Source of the DNA: UBA4416 sp020846025
Lineage (GTDB): Bacteria > Bacteroidota > Bacteroidia > B-17B0 > Aurantibacillaceae
NCBI GenBank assembly: GCA_963169295.1
Contig: CAUJDD010000088.1
Coordinates: forward strand, 1 to 8,570
DNA: 8,570 nucleotides
Direction of reading: 5' to 3'
The translations under genes and the position numbers were made by a program. Positions 5,237 through 8,570 of this stretch are shown here, in pieces. Numbering within the stretch: position 1 is the first letter of the stretch; each line of letters opens with the position of its first letter. Under the pieces are notes generated by a model, which saw only the letters and a program-made list of their open reading frames with translations, was not told where the DNA came from and did not search any database.

Positions 5237-5414
5237 AAACAAAGTTATCCAAATTCTTGATAAGATGGAGCCGGGAGATGGAATTGTAATTCATAAAAAT
5301 TCAAGTCCAGATAAATCTTATAGCGTTGCTATAGATGAAAATATGGAGAAGAAATTACATCTCAAAAAATATGATTACAAACGACAAACAACCGAAAGCG
5401 AAAGCTTTGTGTAA
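5214..5414 (+). CDS. Hypothetical small protein, 66 aa
   Basis: It starts at ATG 5214 inside the end of the preceding gene and ends in TAA at 5412-5414 inside the next one. It is soluble and charged (MKEIHVDKNKVIQILDKMEPGDGIVIH). The segment VIQILDKMEPGDGIVI, a helix-turn-strand pattern, looks like real protein. I do not recognise a family. The overlaps on both sides are typical of compact phage gene blocks. The C-terminal stretch (KKYDYKRQTTESESFV) overlaps the start of the next zinc-motif ORF in another frame and may be less constrained. Confidence 0.5.
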   Translation: MKEIHVDKNKVIQILDKMEPGDGIVIHKNSSPDKSYSVAIDENMEKKLHLKKYDYKRQTTESESFV

Positions 5415-5535
5415 TTTATGTGATGGTAAAGGATATGAATACTTTATTATCACAAGTAAAGGAATAAAATATATTTATTGTAGTAGTTGTGGAGGGACAG
5501 GAAATGCGGTAAGAATAAATGTAAGAAACAATTGA
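5371..5535 (+). CDS. Second small CxxCxGxG zinc-motif protein
   Basis: I choose ATG 5371 (MITNDKQPKAKALCNLCDGKG), giving 54 aa; the frame is open to an ATG at 5335 but that would lie deeper inside the upstream gene. It has two CxxCxGxG units, CNLCDGKG and CSSCGGTG, around a beta-like linker (FIITSKGIKYIY), so it resembles the product of 5042-5236 in architecture. It probably binds one zinc ion. Its TGA stop shares its last base with the polymerase start (TGATG, 5533-5537), so the two are translationally coupled. The role is unknown; position suggests expression with replication genes. Confidence 0.6.
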   Translation: MITNDKQPKAKALCNLCDGKGYEYFIITSKGIKYIYCSSCGGTGNAVRINVRNN

Positions 5536-6626
5536 TGAAAAGAGTATGGTGTTATGACATAGAATGTTATTCGTATGTCTTTTTATTAGTATTTATAGAT
5601 ATAAATTCAGATGAGACTCGTGTTTTTAAAGTATATAAAGAAATTGACGAAAGGGAACAATTAAAAATATTTCTAAAAAATGAAGTCAGCGGATTAGTGT
5701 CATATAATGGATTAAATTATGACAGTCAGTTACTTGAATACATTTATAGAAATCCTGATTTTACCGTTCAAGAATTGCGCAATTATTCAGACATAATTGT
5801 TAACTCTGAAAATCGTTTTCCTGATATACCTGAATGGAAATTACGAATACCTCATCTGGATTTATATCGTATACATCATTACGACAATGCAAACCGCCGA
5901 ACCTCACTCAAATGGTTAGAGTATTCTATGGATATGGAAAACATAGAAGATTTGCCTTCTGATGGAGATGGGAATAATTGGATAGAACAGGTTGAAGCGT
6001 ATTGTATAAATGATGTACTAAGTACAAAAGAATTATATAAAAGAAGTACAAAAGAAATACTTCTTAGAAAAGAATTGTCCCAAATGTACAATCTTAATTT
6101 TAGAAACGCTTCTAATTCAAAAATTGGGTCAGAACTTTGTCTAAAATTGTATTGTGATGCAACAGGTAAGTTTAAATCAGATGTAAAAAGTCTTAGAACT
6201 TACAGAAAAGAGGTTGCGTGTAAAGATGTAATATTTGATTATATTAGATTTACATCTAAAGAATTTAACATGGTGCTTGATAGATTTAAAAGTACTATTG
6301 TTACAAATATGAAAGGAGATATAGAATTTAGTCAAGTATACAAAGGATTTCAATTTGATTATGGTGCAGGAGGTATACACGGTAGTGTAACTAACAATGT
6401 TATACGAGAAACAGATGATTGGAAAATTATTGACTGTGATGTATCATCTCTATATCCAAGTATAGCAATTAAAAATAAATTATACCCTGAACATCTTGGT
6501 GAAGATTTTTGTAAAGTATATGAACATGATATTGTGGGAGTAAGATTAGCAGAAAAAGCTAAAAAAGAAAATGGAAATAAGGCTATTGTTGATGGTTTTA
6601 AGGAGGCTGCTAATAGTGTATACGGT
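5535..6626 (+). CDS. Family B DNA polymerase, exon 1 (exonuclease, motifs A and B)
   Basis: Exon 1 encodes 364 residues. The 3'-5' exonuclease motifs are ExoI YDIEC (D8, E10), ExoII GLNYDSQ (N61, D63) and ExoIII YCIND (Y156, D160). A YGAGGIHG motif (276-283) follows. Polymerase motif A is DVSSLYPS (D302), and motif B is KEAANSVYG (356-364). This is the compact phage type of family B polymerase, the replicative enzyme. Start 5535 gives ExoI at the very N-terminus and a TGATG overlap with the previous gene; an upstream ATG at 5487 would extend into that gene. The frame ends unspliced at a TAA 6633-6635 (GER-stop), but the exon boundary after GGT 6626 is fixed by the group I intron and by motif B continuing at 7854. 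Whether it is protein-primed cannot be decided here. Confidence 0.92.
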
Positions 6627-6681
6627 GAACGTTAATGTTTTGTTAAAAATTAATAAATACTGAATTATCTGATATTTTTAA

Positions 6682-6689
6682 TATCTTTG
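6682..6689 (+). promoter_or_regulatory. Bacteroidota-type -7 box before the homing endonuclease
   Basis: TATCTTTG (6682-6689, followed by C) is an exact match to the Bacteroidota -7 element TAnnTTTG, 15 nt before the ATG at 6705. A clear -33 TTTG/TTG box at the expected distance is not visible. If active, it would let host RNA polymerase express the endonuclease from within the intron independently of the polymerase transcript. The downstream leader ataaaatgtaaaag has no strong Shine-Dalgarno. Confidence 0.45.
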
Positions 6690-6704
6690 CATAAAATGTA
6701 AAAG

Positions 6705-7664
6705 ATGTTCTTAAATTTAAAAGAAAAAGGTATTTATAAAATTACTTGTAAAATCAATAATAAAGTCTATATTGGTTCCACATGGCAAAGTTTTATTAAA
6801 AGATTTTGGCAGCATGAGTGGGAATTAACAAATAATAGACACAAAAATCAATACTTACAAAATACTTGGAACAAGTATGGTAAGGAGGCGTTTCATTTTG
6901 AAATATTAGAGATTGTAACAATTAAAGAACGTCTTTTAGAAAGAGAAGATTATTGGTTAAATTTTTATAGTTCTTGTAATAATGAAAAAGGGTTTAATAT
7001 AAACCCTTCTGCTACAGGGGGTATTCAATTTACTAAAGAATCTATCAACAAAAGAAAAGAAACCTTTAAAGCCACTATAAATACGGCAATGTCTTACTAC
7101 TATAATATAAAAAGTGAAACAATTATTATTGACGATGTACCCAAAAAATATAGAAAAATTGTTGAATCTCGTTTAAATAGTACTGCTTGGAATAAAGGAA
7201 AAACTTCTAAAGAAATAGACTACTCATTCTTAAAAAACGTATCTAAAACAATAACAAATAAAGTTATAATTGCACGAAAAAAACGACAACAAGTCGCTCG
7301 TAATAAAAGTCGAGGTGTAATTGTTTATAACTGTTTAGGTATTAAATTAGGAACATTTAGAAGCCCTATTGATTTAGAAGAATTTTCTTATCAAAATCCA
7401 GACTATTTTCCAATATTACCATCAAATAAAGGGAGAAATAATATTCCTCTTTATGTCTTAAAAGAGCAAAATATAGTAAATTGTTGTAGAGGTGATAGTA
7501 AACACTATAAAGGTCTTATGTTTAGATATGCAAATAGTAGTTTACCTGTAGTACCTTTAACAATTAACGATTTTACAAGAAATTTAAAAAAAATAACAGA
7601 ACTTTATTGCCGCCTTAAAGAGCAATCTTTAAGTGAAAATCCCGGAAAAAATCTGGAAGCCTGA
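6705..7664 (+). CDS. GIY-YIG homing endonuclease encoded in the group I intron
   Basis: The 319-aa protein has a full N-terminal GIY-YIG nuclease domain: GIY (9-11), YIG (22-24), R33 in KRFWQH, NTWNKYG (53-59), and catalytic E81 in LEREDYWLNFY. It continues with the family's GFNI.P.ATGG stretch. A NUMOD3-like piece (TAWNKGKTSKE) and a C-terminal NUMOD1-like DNA-binding domain (about residues 204-275, VIVYNCLGIKLGTFRS through HYKGLMFRY) follow. Such enzymes cut intronless copies of the host gene so that repair copies the intron in; the likely target is the uninterrupted polymerase sequence around NSVYG/KSN (inference). The ORF lies upstream of the ribozyme core, and its last codons overlap the strands of P3-P5, the stop being in the P5 loop. 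Composition matches the AT-rich intron. Confidence 0.92.
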   Translation: MFLNLKEKGIYKITCKINNKVYIGSTWQSFIKRFWQHEWELTNNRHKNQYLQNTWNKYGKEAFHFEILEIVTIKERLLEREDYWLNFYSSCNNEKGFNINPSATGGIQFTKESINKRKETFKATINTAMSYYYNIKSETIIIDDVPKKYRKIVESRLNSTAWNKGKTSKEIDYSFLKNVSKTITNKVIIARKKRQQVARNKSRGVIVYNCLGIKLGTFRSPIDLEEFSYQNPDYFPILPSNKGRNNIPLYVLKEQNIVNCCRGDSKHYKGLMFRYANSSLPVVPLTINDFTRNLKKITELYCRLKEQSLSENPGKNLEA

Positions 7665-7853
7665 AATGGTAATCAGAGGTGAAGTTTAATTATAAAAGTT
7701 TAAACAGCCGCAACGCATAGACAGTGATACTTGAAAAAGAATATAATCTGTCCACGAGGCCGGGACATCCTTATGGGATGAAAAGATATGCTGGACTTGC
7801 ACGAATAACAAGAGCAAGAACTAAAAGATAAAAAGCTTTTAGGATAACAATCG

Positions 7854-8531
7854 AAATCCAATAGCCAATATAGTTGGCTATATGATATGAAATACACATT
7901 AGCTACAACAGTTAATGGCCAGTTATTATTGACAATGCTTTCAGAAGAATTAATGAATATTCCAAATGTACAATTAATTCAAATCAACACCGATGGCGTA
8001 ACTGTATACATACATAAAGATAGTATTGAACAATATTATAATGTATGTAAAGGGTGGGAATTAATTACCAACTTACAATTAGAATATGCTAATTATAAAT
8101 TAATGGTAATTCGAGATGTAAATAATTACCTGTCCGTGTATGATAATGGTAAATATAAGTGTAAAGGTGCTTTTGAATTTGAAAACATTCCTTTACATAA
8201 GAACAAGTCTCACTCTATTATACCAAAAGCAGTTTATGAATATTTTGTAAATGGTAAATCTATTGAAGACACCATATTAAATCACAAAAACATATTCGAT
8301 TTCTGTGCAGGAGTGAGAGCAAGAAAAACAGACAAAAAAGGAGCATCTTGGTATGAATTGAGAAGCATATCAGGAACAGATATAAAGAAAGAAAAGCTTA
8401 GTAAAACTGTAAGGTATTATGTAAGCAAAAAAGGAAAATGGCTATTTAAGTGCTATGAAGACGGGAGTTATGCACATGTAGAAGCTCCGCTTAATCTTGG
8501 TAAGATGAAAAAAGACTGGAAAGTAACATAA
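7854..8531 (+). CDS. Family B DNA polymerase, exon 2 (motif C), ending at an in-frame TAA
   Basis: Exon 2 begins AAA TCC AAT directly after the intron's terminal G. It encodes KSNSQYSWLYDMKYTLATT, the expected continuation of motif B (NSVYG-KS). An ATG at 7887 also lies in this frame, but starting there would lose the end of the motif B region. Motif C is QINTDGV (N409, T410, D411 in the spliced protein), the NTDG variant seen in some phage polymerases. The thumb-side block NNYLSVYDNGKYKCKGAF follows. The spliced protein is 589 aa to the TAA at 8529-8531. That stop is suspicious, because the same frame continues as FNKAYFLDNFEDY to the window edge and looks like the missing C-terminal end of the polymerase. 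Confidence 0.9.
   Translation, partial: KSNSQYSWLYDMKYTLATTVNGQLLLTMLSEELMNIPNVQLIQINTDGVTVYIHKDSIEQYYNVCKGWELITNLQLEYANYKLMVIRDVNNYLSVYDNGKYKCKGAFEFENIPLHKNKSHSIIPKAVYEYFVNGKSIEDTILNHKNIFDFCAGVRARKTDKKGASWYELRSISGTDIKKEKLSKTVRYYVSKKGKWLFKCYEDGSYAHVEAPLNLGKMKKDWKVT
7861..7881. repeat. 8-bp hairpin just downstream of the 3' splice site
   Basis: ATAGCCAA (7861-7868) and TTGGCTAT (7874-7881) form a perfect stem around TATAG. It lies in exon 2, 7 nt past the splice site, inside codons for NSQYSWLY. It may be chance, a competing RNA fold, or a dyad within the homing endonuclease target. Confidence 0.45.
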
Positions 8532-8570
8532 TTTAATAAAGCGTACTTTTTAGATAATTTTGAAGATTAC
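8532..8570 (+). pseudogene. In-frame continuation of the polymerase after the TAA (window edge)
   Basis: Directly after TAA 8529-8531 the same frame reads FNKAYFLDNFEDY without interruption to the end of the window. Together with the preceding KKDWKVT, the pattern W-K-V-T-x-F-N-K...Y looks like the C-terminal end of phage family B polymerases. I treat it as the separated tail of the polymerase; whether it is translated is unknown. Confidence 0.5.

Larger units (their letters stand above)
6627..7853 (+). ncRNA. Group I intron (IA-like) in the DNA polymerase gene
   Basis: This self-splicing intron candidate is 1227 nt. Core helices read by eye: P3 CCCGG 7641-7645 / CCGGG 7760-7764; P4 TCTG 7652-7655 / CAGA 7674-7677; P5 7659-7661 / 7668-7670; P6 GG 7678-7679 / CC 7708-7709 with P6a GTTTAA 7684-7689 / TTAAAC 7700-7705; P7 GCATA 7715-7719 / TATGC 7787-7791; an extra P7.1 GACAG 7720-7724 / CTGTC 7748-7752 typical of subgroup IA; P8 CATCC 7766-7770 / GGATG 7776-7780; P9 CTTGC 7796-7800 / GCAAG 7814-7818; P9.1 CTAAAAG 7821-7827 / CTTTTAG 7836-7842. 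AACGCATAGAC and AAGATATGCTGG resemble the conserved R and S elements. The exon ends in T (6626) and the intron in G (7853), as required. P1 is only weakly visible (6620-6626 with 6637-6643, mostly G-U). Confidence 0.93.

Noticed and set aside
5487..5534. Upstream extension of the polymerase to ATG 5487
   Set aside because: The extra 16 residues (MWRDRKCGKNKCKK...) are read from the second zinc-motif gene in another frame. ATG 5535 gives a TGATG coupling and puts ExoI at the N-terminus as usual.
7861..7881. Hairpin 7861-7881 as an additional P9 element of the intron
   Set aside because: The protein frame places the splice site at 7853/7854, so this hairpin is in exon 2.
7887..8531. Stand-alone 214-aa gene starting at ATG 7887
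   Set aside because: The frame is open upstream to 7854 and encodes the expected polymerase continuation KSNSQYSWLYDM. The ATG is an internal Met of exon 2.
8529..8531. Genome-wide reassignment of TAA to an amino acid
   Set aside because: Most genes in the window end in TAA at sensible positions with immediate downstream starts, so TAA clearly works as a stop here.
1..8570. CRISPR array, rRNA genes or insertion sequence
   Set aside because: No regularly spaced direct repeats, no rRNA-like sequence, and no transposase gene or paired terminal repeats with target duplication were seen.

Overview
The window looks like DNA of a Bacteroidota (Flavobacteriia- or Cytophagia-like) host and one of its phages. 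It is AT-rich. A promoter-like box matches the Bacteroidota -7 consensus TAnnTTTG (6682-6689), most genes lack a strong Shine-Dalgarno, one gene encodes a HAD protein of the Bacteroides BT0820 type, and a phage lysin carries a SusC-like 'LDEVVVTA' segment. TAA, TAG and TGA are all used as stops, so the standard code is assumed.

Left part (1 to about 2450): a row of short, unrelated, single-gene units, all on the + strand. They are an unidentified C-terminal fragment, an unknown 100-aa protein, a beta-class DNA methyltransferase, a small protein with a DUF551-like N-terminus, and a HAD-type phosphatase. Three of the gaps (1375-1438, 1766-1856, 2396-2448) fold as TAAC - long imperfect stem - GTTA, which resembles integron attC sites. 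I read this as a probable gene-cassette array; no integrase is visible. The two leftmost gaps do not fit the model well.

Transition (about 2450-2990): composition becomes more AT-rich. A possible promoter precedes a small PD-(D/E)XK nuclease related to the I-Ssp6803I type. Its stop is followed 9 nt later by an isolated tRNA 3' portion (T-arm plus acceptor strand) with no visible 5' half.

Right part (2990-8570): phage-type genes on the + strand. A conserved unknown protein with the 'FETNSSSTHS' signature is translationally coupled to a radical SAM enzyme. Then come an 11-bp palindrome, a complete tRNA-Tyr(GTA), a rho-independent terminator, a SleB-like cell-wall hydrolase, three tiny overlapping ORFs (two with paired CxxCxGxG zinc motifs), and a family B DNA polymerase.

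The polymerase gene is the centrepiece. Exon 1 (5535-6626) carries the 3'-5' exonuclease and polymerase motifs A and B. Exon 2 (7854 onward) carries motif C. Between them is a 1227-nt group I intron (6627-7853) whose P3-P9 core can be drawn from the sequence and which encodes a GIY-YIG homing endonuclease. The splice point falls inside the motif B region (NSVYG|KSNSQY) and restores the frame exactly (GGT|AAA). The polymerase frame is then broken by a TAA at 8529-8531, yet the same frame continues with polymerase-like sequence (FNKAYFLDNFEDY) to the window edge. This may be a real truncation, readthrough, or a sequence error.
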